Positions 52,130-60,459 of a stretch of DNA of 64,000 bases are shown here, one piece after another (the stretch's first letter is position 1; each line of letters opens with the position of its first letter). Position numbers and translations under genes: made by a program. The stretch comes from Parasphingorhabdus halotolerans. GTDB taxonomy: Bacteria; Pseudomonadota; Alphaproteobacteria; Sphingomonadales; Sphingomonadaceae. Location of the stretch: positions 2,356,001 through 2,420,000 of the forward strand of contig NZ_CP051217.1 in assembly GCF_012516475.1 (NCBI RefSeq). The letters run 5' to 3'. A model generated the notes under the pieces. It was not told the origin of the DNA, did not search any database, and saw only the letters and a list, made by a program, of their open reading frames with translations.

Positions 52130-53302
52130 ATTATTTCAGGATATCCGCTCGAAGGTTTGAAAGTTCTCGATTTCTCGCGGGTCGTCGCGGGTCCTTTTGC
52201 CACGCGCATGTTGTCTGACCTTGGTGCTGATGTGCTCAAGATTGAACCGCCGGAAGGCGATGTTACGCGTACTTTTAGTAATCCCGGCGGCGGCGCGGCG
52301 GGTTTCTACATGCAGCAGAATATCGGCAAGCGGAATATCTGCCTGGATTTGAAGCAGGAAGCGGCACGAGATTTGGCGCGAAAACTTGCAGCGGAAGCCG
52401 ATATCGTCGTTGAGAATTTTCGCCCCGGTGTGATGGCAAAATTTGGCTTGGCGTGGGAAGACCTGAAAAAGCTCAATCCCAAGCTGGTGATGCTGTCGAT
52501 TTCCGGTTTCGGGCAAACGGGTCCCGAGGCCAAGCGCGCGGCTTATGCACCCATTATTCATGCTGAATCCGGCCTGATCGGTCGGCAAGCCCAGATGAGC
52601 GGCGGTCCCGCCTATGATATGCAATTTGCCATGGCCGATTCTTATACTTCATTGCATGGGCTGATCGGTGTCTTGGCGGCCCTGCGGGTGGCGGAAAAAA
52701 CAGGACAGGGTCAGCAGATTGACATGACATTGCTCAACGCGCTGCATGCCAGTGACGATTACGCCAACTGGGCGCTAGATGGTACTTGGCCGCGACCGGT
52801 GGAGACGATCGTCTGGCAGGCACCGGAGGATATGCAGCTCTTGATTGTTGGTGATATGCGCTGGCTGTGGCATTGTTTTTCAACCATGGACGACCTGCAA
52901 GACCCGACTCCAAAAGGCGCAGACCTCACCACCAAAATCAAACTGCGCCGTGAAGCAATGGAACATCATATTGCCTCCTACGAAAGCTTCGATGCGCTGA
53001 CCAAGCGGCTCGATGCGATGAACCTCGCATGGGGTAAGGTGAATGAATTTGGCCCGGAAATTTATGAACAGGAAAGCATCAAGCATCGCGGCATTGTGGT
53101 GGATATAGAGGATGATATTGGTAACGCGCGTCGCACCGTGCAATCGCCATATCGGTTCTCTGAATCGCAAAGCGGCCTTCCCAGCGGAACGCGACTTTCC
53201 AGGCGCGGCGAGCATAATCTGGAAGCGCTAGAGGATTGGCTCGGCCTCCCGGCAGATGAAGTTGAAGCGCTCGCAGATGCCGGTGTTTTGTTGAGAGAAT
53301 GA
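52130..53302 (+). CDS. CaiB/BaiF CoA-transferase, probable ATT start
   Basis: Family motifs are PLEGLKVLDFSRVVAGPFAT, DLGADVLKIEPPEGDVT, ADIVVENFRPGVMAKFGLAW and the catalytic Asp in MQFAMADSYTSLHGLIG. The conserved N-terminus starts upstream of the first standard start codon (TTG at 52157). AGGAG at 52118-52122 is 7 bases before an ATT at 52130, giving a leader of nine residues before the L of GLKVLD. So ATT is the likely initiator, with TTG 52157 as the conservative choice (381 residues). The stop overlaps the acyl-CoA dehydrogenase start by ATGA. It should activate an acid as its CoA ester for the next enzyme. Confidence 0.88.
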   Translation: MISGYPLEGLKVLDFSRVVAGPFATRMLSDLGADVLKIEPPEGDVTRTFSNPGGGAAGFYMQQNIGKRNICLDLKQEAARDLARKLAAEADIVVENFRPGVMAKFGLAWEDLKKLNPKLVMLSISGFGQTGPEAKRAAYAPIIHAESGLIGRQAQMSGGPAYDMQFAMADSYTSLHGLIGVLAALRVAEKTGQGQQIDMTLLNALHASDDYANWALDGTWPRPVETIVWQAPEDMQLLIVGDMRWLWHCFSTMDDLQDPTPKGADLTTKIKLRREAMEHHIASYESFDALTKRLDAMNLAWGKVNEFGPEIYEQESIKHRGIVVDIEDDIGNARRTVQSPYRFSESQSGLPSGTRLSRRGEHNLEALEDWLGLPADEVEALADAGVLLRE

Positions 53303-54453
53303 TGATCGAAACCTATTCCGAAATCCGCGCAGAAGTCGCCAAGCTTTGCGCAAAATTCCCTGGCAGCTATTGGCAGGAAAAAGATCGCAATCGCGATTAC
53401 CCCGAAGAATTTGTGAAGGCGCTGAGTGACGCGGGGTATCTTGCTGTGCTGATACCCGAAGAGTTCGGTGGGGCGGGTTTACCCCTATCAGCAGCAGCGG
53501 CAATATTGGAAGAAATCCATGCGCAAGGATGCAATGGTGGAGCATGCCACGCACAAATGTACACGATGGGCACGGTTTTGCGACATGGGTCTGAGGAGCA
53601 AAAATCGACCTATTTGCCAAAGGTGGCATCCGGAGACCTGCGCTTGCAAGCATTTGGCGTGACCGAACCAACCAGCGGCACCGACACATTGTCGCTCAAA
53701 ACAACCGCGAAACGAGACGGTGATCATTATATCGTCAATGGCCTAAAAATCTGGACCAGCCGCGCCGAATATTCCGACTTGATGATCCTGCTCGCCCGGA
53801 CCTCGCCCAAGGAAGAAGTCACCAAACGTACGGACGGCTTGTCGGTTTTCATTCTCGACATGCAGCAAGCCAAGGGTAACGGTCTCACCATACGCCCTAT
53901 CGAGACGATGATGAACCACAGCTCGACCGAGGTATTTTTTGACAACGTGAAAGTGCCTGCGGAAAACCTGATTGGCGAAGAGGGGAAGGGGTTTAAGTAT
54001 ATCCTGACCGGGATGAATGCCGAACGTATTTTAATTGCATCGGAATGTATCGGCGATGCGAAATGGTTTATCGAGACCGCCAGCGCCTATGCCAGGGAAC
54101 GCTCCGTATTTGGCCGTCCCATCGGGCAAAATCAGGGTGTGCAATTTCCGATTGCCAAAGCTTATGCCCAGATGCGTGCGGCCGAGCTGATGGTGCACGA
54201 TGCGATTGCCAAATATGAGTCCGGCGAAAATTGTGGTGCCGAAGCGAATATGGCGAAGATGCTGGCTGCCGATGCGAGTTGGGCCGCCGGAGAGGCCTGC
54301 GTGCAGACTTTTGGCGGTTTCGGTTTTGCTGCGGAATATGATGTCGAACGCAAATTTCGGGAGACCCGGCTCTATCAAGTCGCGCCGATTTCGACCAATC
54401 TCATCCTTTCCTATATTTCTGAACATGTGCTGGATTTGCCGCGTTCCTATTGA
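53299..54453 (+). CDS. Acyl-CoA dehydrogenase
   Basis: The protein has 384 residues. The FAD/substrate motifs are FGVTEPTSGTDTLSLKTTA near residue 120 and YIVNGLKIWTSRAEYSDLMI. NAERILIASECIGDAKWF and VQTFGGFGFAAEYDVERKF lie in the C-terminal helical domain. The position that holds the catalytic Glu in many family members (YEGT) reads YQVA here, as in one CaiB-linked subgroup ending PISTNLILSYISEHVLDLPR. It overlaps the CoA-transferase stop by ATGA, so the two act together to oxidise an acyl-CoA. Confidence 0.92.
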   Translation: MMIETYSEIRAEVAKLCAKFPGSYWQEKDRNRDYPEEFVKALSDAGYLAVLIPEEFGGAGLPLSAAAAILEEIHAQGCNGGACHAQMYTMGTVLRHGSEEQKSTYLPKVASGDLRLQAFGVTEPTSGTDTLSLKTTAKRDGDHYIVNGLKIWTSRAEYSDLMILLARTSPKEEVTKRTDGLSVFILDMQQAKGNGLTIRPIETMMNHSSTEVFFDNVKVPAENLIGEEGKGFKYILTGMNAERILIASECIGDAKWFIETASAYARERSVFGRPIGQNQGVQFPIAKAYAQMRAAELMVHDAIAKYESGENCGAEANMAKMLAADASWAAGEACVQTFGGFGFAAEYDVERKFRETRLYQVAPISTNLILSYISEHVLDLPRSY

Positions 54454-54587
54454 ACACGGTACGAAATATTTGCTCATGGTGCGGCGAAACTTGACGATGG
54501 ACTGGACCGGTGCCAGCCGCATATTGACAGCAATGCCGATAACGCCTTGAGTAATAGAAATATGCCAGCAAAGATGGGGATGAAATA

Positions 54588-55220
54588 ATGTCTGATCTGC
54601 ATGATTCATATAGCTCTGCCGGCTTCGGCGGAAAGATTGGTTTTGGCAAACGCCCGGCGGTGATTATCATTGACGCCGCAAAAGCCTATATTGAAAAAGA
54701 CGCCCCGCTTTATGTGGGTTCGGAAGACGCGTTTAATGGAATGATCGCGCTTGATAGGATGGCGCGGGCGGCAAATGTTCCGGTGATCTTCACCCGCGTC
54801 GAATTTGCTCCCGGTGGCGCGGATGGTGGCTTCTTCTATCAGAAAGTTGCCGCATTATCGCTGTTTCAAAAAGGTCAGCCGCTCGCGGAATTTGATGACA
54901 GGCTCAAGCCGCAATCCGGCGACATCGTGGTCACCAAACAATATGCCAGTGCGTTTTTCGGCACGACACTAGCGTCCACGCTTAATGCGCTGGGTATAGA
55001 TACTTGTCTTTTAGCTGGCTTCTCAACTTCCGGGTGCGTCCGCGCCACAACGCTGGACGCATTACAAAACGGATTTCGCCCTGTCGTGGTAACTGAGGCT
55101 TGCGGTGACCGGGACCCGCAGGTGCAATCGGCCAATTTGTTCGATCTCGGGCAAAAATATGCCGACCTCAAGAATCTTGATGAAATCGCGAACTATTTAA
55201 GGTCGCTCGGTCAAGTTTAA
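54588..55220 (+). CDS. Isochorismatase-fold cysteine hydrolase
   Basis: The protein has 210 residues. The catalytic triad of N-carbamoylsarcosine/nicotinamidase-type enzymes is present: Asp29 in PAVIIIDAAKAY, Lys in DIVVTKQYASAFFGT and Cys in LAGFSTSGCVRATTLDAL, with a cis-peptide turn before the Cys. These enzymes cleave carbamoyl or amide nitrogen. Together with the hydantoinase genes it suggests ring opening followed by removal of a carbamoyl or amide group. GGGGATG precedes the ATG. It lies 134 bases after the dehydrogenase gene. Confidence 0.9.
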   Translation: MSDLHDSYSSAGFGGKIGFGKRPAVIIIDAAKAYIEKDAPLYVGSEDAFNGMIALDRMARAANVPVIFTRVEFAPGGADGGFFYQKVAALSLFQKGQPLAEFDDRLKPQSGDIVVTKQYASAFFGTTLASTLNALGIDTCLLAGFSTSGCVRATTLDALQNGFRPVVVTEACGDRDPQVQSANLFDLGQKYADLKNLDEIANYLRSLGQV

Positions 55221-55225
55221 GATAA

Positions 55226-55300
55226 TGGCGCACCCGACAGGATTCGAACCTGTGACCTTCGCCTTCGGAGGCTTTAAAGTTCTTCTACGCTAGTGGGTGC
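55226..55300 (-). pseudogene. Chimeric tRNA-Arg(CCG), only 3' half intact
   Basis: Reading on the minus strand from 55271 to 55226, the anticodon loop CTCCGAA, the 3' anticodon strand, the T arm ACAGG-TTCGAAT-CCTGT, the acceptor CGGGTGC and CCA are those of tRNA-Arg(CCG). The 5' part (55272-55300) cannot form a D arm or the 5' anticodon strand, although GCACCC at its end can still pair with the acceptor. The switch falls in the anticodon loop inside the palindrome GCCTTCGGAGGC, the usual crossover of anticodon-loop integrases. So it is an element-chromosome junction and not a working tRNA. Confidence 0.75.
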
Positions 55301-55450
55301 GATTGGTTCTTTTTCTACTCTAACATACTGTAGTTAATAAATTAAATTGAAGCGCTCGCTCCGCCGGCATATCCTAAACTACGCCGCGATTTCCGTTCAG
55401 CTGCTTACGTGGTGCTTACGCGAAACCGGTCGACAAAGTTGGAGAGTAAT

Positions 55451-56776
55451 ATGCCAAAACTCAGCAAAAGGTTGGTGGATGCCGCCAAATCAAGAAATAA
55501 GGATTATGTTATCTGGGATGATGACTTAGCTGGCTTTGGTCTGCGCGTCTTCGCTTCGGGCAAACGTAGCTATGTTCTTCAATATCGCTCCGCCGGACGT
55601 TCGCGTCGCTATACCATTGGGCTTCACGGCGTCTGGACAGCTGAAACGGCGCGGCAGGAAGCGAAAATCCAGTTTGGCCGGATTGCACAAGGCAAAAATC
55701 CTGCCGAGGAGCGCCACCTCGATCACAAGGCGATCACCGTCAAAGAGCTTTGTGTTCTTTACCAAGCTGATCTCGAAGCGGGCCTTATTTTGGGACGGAA
55801 AGGGCGTCCCAAAAAGGCATCGACAATTACCTCGGATCTGGGGCGTATAAAGCGCCATATAATTCCGTTGATCGGAAACAGGCGTGTCAAGGATTTGACC
55901 AAGGCCGACACCAATAAAGTCATGAAAGACATTATGGCCGGGAAAACACGGTTATGCGTCAAAACAAAAATGCTTCGCGGCAAGTCCATTGTCAGTGGCG
56001 GTGCGGGAACGGCCGCGCGCACCATCGGTTTGCTGGGCGGAATTCTCACGTATGCGGTGGACGCAGGCATCATTGATACCAATGCAGCCCATGGCCTGCG
56101 CAAACCAAAAGACAATGTTCGGCAACGCAGGCTTTCCGAAGACGAATACCGCATTCTGGGGAGAATGCTCTCTGCCGCTGCCAGACAAGACAAATATGCA
56201 ACGACTGTTGCGGTGATTCGTCAAATTGCACTCACGGGCTGTCGCCGTGGCGAGATTATTTCGTTGCCTTGGAAAGATGTTGATATTGAAAAAAGCTGTT
56301 TTCGCTTGTCTGATAGCAAGGAAGGCTATTCAGTGCGCCCGATTGGGTTGCCCGTCGTGGAGTTTCTGGAAAAGCACAGGGAAAATAACGATGGCACTTA
56401 TGTGTTTCCAGGCTCCGGTGACGATAATGCCTACGGTGCTCTGCCGAAACATTGGCGAGAGATAATCAGAGATTCCCCGCTTTCGGATGTAACGCCGCAT
56501 GTGTTGCGTCACAGTTTTGCGAGTATCGCTAACGATCTCGGTTTCACTGAAGTGACAATCGCTGCGCTGGTCGGTCATTCAAAGGGGACCGTCACCAGCA
56601 AGTATATCCATTCGCTCGACGTAGCTTTGGTTATGGCTGCAGATACTATTGCAGGATATATTCAAGGCCTTTTGGACGGCATGGAATTCAAGCATATGGC
56701 TTATGGGCTAGATCGTGGTTCGCGCAGTGCTGCACTTTCAAAATTTTTAGCGCGGGCAGAACTCGGACATGACTAG
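55451..56776 (+). CDS. Tyrosine integrase of element 3
   Basis: The start is the ATG at 55451 with GGAGAG 5-10 bases before; a longer frame from 55409 adds an unlike leader. It has 441 residues. The arm-binding N-terminus is KLSKRLVDAAKSRNKDYVIW, DDDLAGFGLRVFASGKRSYV. The catalytic set is Arg in LTGCRRGEIISLPWKDV, His/Arg in TPHVLRHSFASIAND, His in LVGHSKGTVTSKY and Tyr in SKYIHSLD. It lies directly beside the tRNA-Arg fragment and reads away from it. Confidence 0.92.
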   Translation: MPKLSKRLVDAAKSRNKDYVIWDDDLAGFGLRVFASGKRSYVLQYRSAGRSRRYTIGLHGVWTAETARQEAKIQFGRIAQGKNPAEERHLDHKAITVKELCVLYQADLEAGLILGRKGRPKKASTITSDLGRIKRHIIPLIGNRRVKDLTKADTNKVMKDIMAGKTRLCVKTKMLRGKSIVSGGAGTAARTIGLLGGILTYAVDAGIIDTNAAHGLRKPKDNVRQRRLSEDEYRILGRMLSAAARQDKYATTVAVIRQIALTGCRRGEIISLPWKDVDIEKSCFRLSDSKEGYSVRPIGLPVVEFLEKHRENNDGTYVFPGSGDDNAYGALPKHWREIIRDSPLSDVTPHVLRHSFASIANDLGFTEVTIAALVGHSKGTVTSKYIHSLDVALVMAADTIAGYIQGLLDGMEFKHMAYGLDRGSRSAALSKFLARAELGHD

Positions 56777-57138
56777 GGATTGTTAAACCTGAGTAGGGCG
56801 TGCACTTTGTTGTTCCCTATTTGGACATGTTTTGATCTTAACGATCTTGATCACGAAAAGAACTCATTTCTCCCCGTTACCGGCGGACTTCATAACCGAT
56901 CCGACGTCTGATGGATAGGATTTTTGAAAGAGGTTTGTTCTCATCAAAAGGTGATCTGGTAACAAATAGCCACCTTGTTCATGCAAACTGCGGCGCGGTT
57001 TGACGGTGGAAGACAGGATGGAAAAATGCCGTTTTGAATATCCGAAACGACCGTTTTTCATTGTAGCCTAATTAGACAAAAGAAAAGGCCCGGTAGCGGA
57101 TGCTACCGAGCCTTGGGAAATTGCAATGTCAGTTGCGT
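56777..57138. other. Intergenic region between integrase 3 and ssb
   Basis: There is no convincing gene in these 362 bases. The only clear structure is the terminator of the ssb gene at 57083-57112, described separately. Confidence 0.6.
57083..57112 (-). terminator. Rho-independent terminator of ssb
   Basis: On the minus strand GGCTCGGTAGC, loop ATCC, GCTACCGGGCC is followed by TTTTCTTTT. The stem of 11 bp with one mismatch sits 27 bases after the ssb stop. Confidence 0.85.
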
Positions 57139-57483
57139 TTAGTCGGCAGATTTCTCTCTCGCCTTGGAAAGAAAATCAACCTGCTCGGCGATGATTTCGC
57201 AGCCGTAGCGGGTGATGTCATTTTGGTCGGTCCACTTGGTGTAATGGATACGTCCAGTGACCATGATCATGGCACCCTTGGTGACATGTTTGGCAACGCA
57301 TTTTCCGATGCCGTTGAAGCAGGTGATGCGGTGCCATTCGGTATCTTGCTGACGTTCGCCTTCGCTGTCTTTGTAGGAGCGCGTTGTTGCCAGTGAGATG
57401 TTGGTAATCGTTGCATCTGATTTTGTTTCGCGAACCTCAGGATTGTTACCTACGAAGCCGACGAGTGTGACTGTGTTTTTCAT
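57139..57483 (-). CDS. ssb: Single-stranded DNA-binding protein, no acidic tail
   Basis: The protein has 114 residues. The OB fold is typical: TVTLVGFVGNNPEVRETKSD, ISLATTRSYKDSEGERQQDT, EWHRITCFNGIGKCVAKHV and GAMIMVTGRIHYTKWTDQND. It ends KAREKSAD instead of the acidic DDDIPF-type tip that chromosomal SSB uses to recruit repair proteins, so it is a mobile-element version. It binds single-stranded DNA during replication or transfer of the element. A terminator follows at 57083. Confidence 0.9.
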   Translation of the reverse strand: MKNTVTLVGFVGNNPEVRETKSDATITNISLATTRSYKDSEGERQQDTEWHRITCFNGIGKCVAKHVTKGAMIMVTGRIHYTKWTDQNDITRYGCEIIAEQVDFLSKAREKSAD

Positions 57484-57687
57484 GGATTGTGCCTTTCGAA
57501 GCTATCTTGCCCGTCCAAGGGACCATCCCTTTGACTAGCCCCGAAAGGTCCGGTTAGGGTCTGGACTGCACCGAATAATAATGAGGGAAACTCCGCAGTT
57601 TCACATGCAATGGGGGTGGTGCGGGCAGCAGCGCGTAGCGATGCAACACGGCCCTGAAGATTCGTGGGTTAGGCAGCACAATCAGCC

Positions 57688-58269
57688 TCATGCCGCATAA
57701 ATGAGATTTGTGAGATTCTCGAAATGGAATTCCTTGCTCGTTGTGAATCTGATTTCCTGACGGGTCTCGCGCGAGGTGCAACGGCCATCATGGCAGGTTT
57801 CGTACCTTATCGAGATGAGGTAATCTGTTGGTTTCAGACCGGTAACCTTCGCAGATATCTGAAGAGTTCCTTCGTTTTGGCTGTGTGAGTTTGGCCCCGA
57901 TTTTCTGAAGGAGAATAAGTTGGCCGCAACATCCACATTCTCAGAATGCACCAAGGGCTCAAGTTCAACTGATCGGACCACGAGCCTAGAAAAGTCATCC
58001 TCAACCGCGAACGTAAGCACCAGATTTTCGTGACGGGACCAAGAGCGTTCCTGATAAATCCCATATGATGTGACCTTCGGGGCCCCTCCTGAGGAGAAAT
58101 ACACCAATTTCACCGAGGCCTCAGGTTCCGCAGGCATTAGGCTGTATTTATGTCGGAGTTCTAATGTCGGCTTGAGCAGAACCGCCAAGATCGCAATTAC
58201 GCTTATCACAAGCGCTACGCGCCCAAACAGTCGCCAGCATATCTTGCCGTTCTCTGCAGTCCATCTCAT
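57688..58269 (-). CDS. Membrane-anchored unknown protein
   Basis: The protein has 193 residues. A single N-terminal helix (LFGRVALVISVIAILAVLLK, about residues 14-33) anchors a soluble part that is rich in beta-strand-like stretches, with two cysteines in TCHDGRC near residue 160. I recognise no family. It is the last in a run of minus-strand genes with ordinary spacing, and a gap of 204 bases without genes follows. Confidence 0.6.
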   Translation of the reverse strand: MRWTAENGKICWRLFGRVALVISVIAILAVLLKPTLELRHKYSLMPAEPEASVKLVYFSSGGAPKVTSYGIYQERSWSRHENLVLTFAVEDDFSRLVVRSVELEPLVHSENVDVAANLFSFRKSGPNSHSQNEGTLQISAKVTGLKPTDYLISIRYETCHDGRCTSRETRQEIRFTTSKEFHFENLTNLIYAA

Positions 58270-58313
58270 CCTATCTCAACATTCCTTGCGGAAGCCATAA
58301 TCTCCCAGTCATA

Positions 58314-58724
58314 TCATGAGTGGCTTCGCAAATATCGTGGCAGGACTAATCGCAAATCACGGGCGCATTTGATCATCAGGCGTTCCGTTGGATCGTCAGG
58401 TCGGAAATACGAGGTTGAGCTCTTGCCAAGCACTTTTTCCTTTTCCGATACTTTGCCCATATACCTGATGTTTAGGTCTTGCAGGCGAGGTGTCCTCTCG
58501 TGATTATCGATCGCAGCCAAGCCTGAATCGTCGTTGTTCACGAGCATGATATCCAGACACTCGGAGCCGACTTCGAATGATATGATAAGAGTATGGGCTC
58601 GAGCAATGAAGCTTGCTCGATACTGTCGTCCATTGACGGCAAGCGGCGCGAAACTGAAACCTAAGTCCGCTAGAAAAGGCTTGAAGCTGGTTTCCATGAT
58701 CCGTTCGAACCGGTCAGTTCTCAT
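58314..58724 (-). CDS. Unknown cytoplasmic protein
   Basis: The protein has 136 residues from the ATG at 58724 (a longer frame starts at 58739). It begins MRTDRFERIMETSFKPFLAD, then FIARAHTLIISFEVGSECLD, a strand-rich core typical of small immunity-type or regulatory domains. C-terminal RLMIKCARDLRLVLPRYLR is helical. The family is not recognised. The upstream gap 58740-58893 is empty. Confidence 0.55.
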   Translation of the reverse strand: MRTDRFERIMETSFKPFLADLGFSFAPLAVNGRQYRASFIARAHTLIISFEVGSECLDIMLVNNDDSGLAAIDNHERTPRLQDLNIRYMGKVSEKEKVLGKSSTSYFRPDDPTERLMIKCARDLRLVLPRYLRSHS

Positions 58725-58893
58725 GCATGCGCGATCCAAGTGACAATCGGTTTAACTTTGTGCTTTTTTGCAGCGCGCACTCCTAACGCCGCGAGCAGTC
58801 CGAATTGTGCTCCATGCGCGAGAAGGGTTGCCTGCGGGCTGACGGTCAGCGGACACTTCTTGCCAAGAGCTGGCTGAATACGGGGAACGATCA

Positions 58894-59295
58894 TCACGCC
58901 AAATCCACCAAGTCAAGTAACGACACGTCTTTCAAACGGCCCATTATGAGGCAAGAATCCCAGCCGAATGCGCCAATAATGATCAAATCGTCGCCATCGA
59001 GCTTTAGCGGAGCAAGGCCGTCAAATATCTCGCGCATGCTGGCGCTCGATTCAAAGATCAGAAATCCACTATCCTCATTCCACAAATGCCCTGATGCAAA
59101 TTCCTCGATCAGGAGACGCTGTTGGTCATGCTTGGACTGGTTTTGCGCTTCGTAGCGCGAAAAAACCCAATAGGTGTCGGGAAAATTTTCCGCCGCTGAG
59201 TCTGTCTTGCTTGTCCTTGTCTTGAGCAATTGCCAACAAAGAATGATGCAAAGAAGAACCAGAATTCCCAGCCTAAATAGGTGATCGATTGTCAA
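58894..59295 (-). CDS. Small membrane-anchored unknown protein
   Basis: The protein has 133 residues. An N-terminal hydrophobic segment (LFRLGILVLLCIILCWQLLK, residues 6-25) is followed by a soluble domain with DTYWVFSRYEAQNQSKHDQQ and GDDLIIIGAFGWDSCLIMGR. The family is not recognised. Its start overlaps the stop of the gene before it (ATGA), so the two are coupled. Confidence 0.6.
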   Translation of the reverse strand: MTIDHLFRLGILVLLCIILCWQLLKTRTSKTDSAAENFPDTYWVFSRYEAQNQSKHDQQRLLIEEFASGHLWNEDSGFLIFESSASMREIFDGLAPLKLDGDDLIIIGAFGWDSCLIMGRLKDVSLLDLVDLA

Positions 59296-59630
59296 TTCAT
59301 CTCGTTATCCCGCATCCACGGGACCTCCTTCTTCGCATCGGCAATTGCCTCGGCCAGGGTCAGGTACAACCCAGATTCCCCGCAAGGTTCCCATATCTCG
59401 CCGCCAATGAAATCATCACGGACCATTCTCTCCAGTTCGTAATGCACAAGGCCAGTTCGAGAAATGAAGATGATCCGGGATTCTCGATCAGGGCTATAGC
59501 GGGTTTCCAGCTCTCTTTCGCTCATCTGGCGTCCCATTGTTGATGAACCGGATTTGCGTGAAGATGATGCCTGCAGCCCATCTCCGAGTTCTGAAAATAG
59601 TGACAGATCAAAGTGATGACTCGCGCTCAT
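59292..59630 (-). CDS. Unknown small protein
   Basis: The protein has 112 residues; a Met at residue 32 (MGRQMSERELETRYSPD) is another possible start. The C-terminal part has IIFISRTGLVHYELERMVRD and a final helix LTLAEAIADAKKEVPWMRD, resembling a small modification or immunity-like domain. ATGA overlap with the next gene. The family is not recognised. Confidence 0.55.
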   Translation of the reverse strand: MSASHHFDLSLFSELGDGLQASSSRKSGSSTMGRQMSERELETRYSPDRESRIIFISRTGLVHYELERMVRDDFIGGEIWEPCGESGLYLTLAEAIADAKKEVPWMRDNEMN

Positions 59631-59685
59631 CTAGAATCTGTAGAAGCGATCGGCTGAGATCATTTTGTCTGATGTCTTCCTCGCC

Positions 59686-60396
59686 CTATTTCTCACGAGG
59701 CGGGAGGCCCAGCTCGGCACGGGCCGCATTCACCTTTTCGAGGTCCTCGACAGGTGTTGGTACGACTTCTCCGTCAACAAGTCGCTCAGTGACTCCGTAG
59801 GTTACGGGTTCACCGTGGGCAAAATTCATTTTGTCGACCATCGATGCATAGGCCATTGCTGGCATACGCCCTGCTAGCACTTCGGATTTGAATAGACAAT
59901 CAAGGCGGCGTTGCGTTTCGCGGCTTGGCGGATGTTGCAGGAACAGCAAAGCGTTATCGTTGTCGTCGCCGATCCGCTGGCGCGATGGAAAGCCAAAGCG
60001 TTCGGTTATCCAAACGAGCAAGCCCCATGTCTGAGCATCATATGCGTTGGTTGCAAGGGCGTATTGCACGCGCAGCTCCTCAGTATCTCGTTGCGAAACC
60101 TCTTCGTTATAGCGTCGCATCAGGGCAAAGGCTTCTACAGGACTATCGGCGTCTGATAGTTCATCACGGTACCGTGCAATATCTGCGGGATGAAAACTGC
60201 GTAGCTTGTACGCGGCACGAACATCGAAGTCGCCTTCTCGACGCTCTTTTAGCATAGCGCGGATCCAAGCCTTCTCCCCAGCGCTGGGTTCATGAATCAC
60301 CCGATCCGGCTCAATGTACTCCTGCGCAAAGGCCACTTGTGGCACGATCGCCAGATCGACAAGGCCTGCAATACCCGTCGGAAAGAATTTGATCAT
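59686..60396 (-). CDS. Exported DUF6624-like protein
   Basis: The protein has 236 residues from the ATG at 60396 (MIKFFPTGIAGLV); a signal peptide ends near QVAFAQ. The C-terminal half has NALLFLQHPPSRETQRRLD, then MAYASMVDKMNFAHGEPVTY and VPTPVEDLEKVNAARAELGL ending near LPPREK, the DUF6624 pattern. The function of DUF6624 is unknown. It lies 63 bases after the M13 peptidase on the same strand. Confidence 0.7.
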   Translation of the reverse strand: MIKFFPTGIAGLVDLAIVPQVAFAQEYIEPDRVIHEPSAGEKAWIRAMLKERREGDFDVRAAYKLRSFHPADIARYRDELSDADSPVEAFALMRRYNEEVSQRDTEELRVQYALATNAYDAQTWGLLVWITERFGFPSRQRIGDDNDNALLFLQHPPSRETQRRLDCLFKSEVLAGRMPAMAYASMVDKMNFAHGEPVTYGVTERLVDGEVVPTPVEDLEKVNAARAELGLPPREK

Positions 60397-60459
60397 CGCA
60401 CTCTCCTTTAGCATCTGCAGATTTCAAACTCGGGATGTCCTAGGGTGAACCTCCGGTCG

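Noticed and set aside
55226..55300. Functional tRNA-Arg
   Set aside because: The 5' half lacks a D arm and the matching anticodon strand, so it cannot fold as a tRNA.
57547..57570. Remnant IS5 end (AGGGTCTGGACT)
   Set aside because: Resembles part of the 36240-37081 terminal repeat but is only about ten bases, with no other IS sequence nearby.
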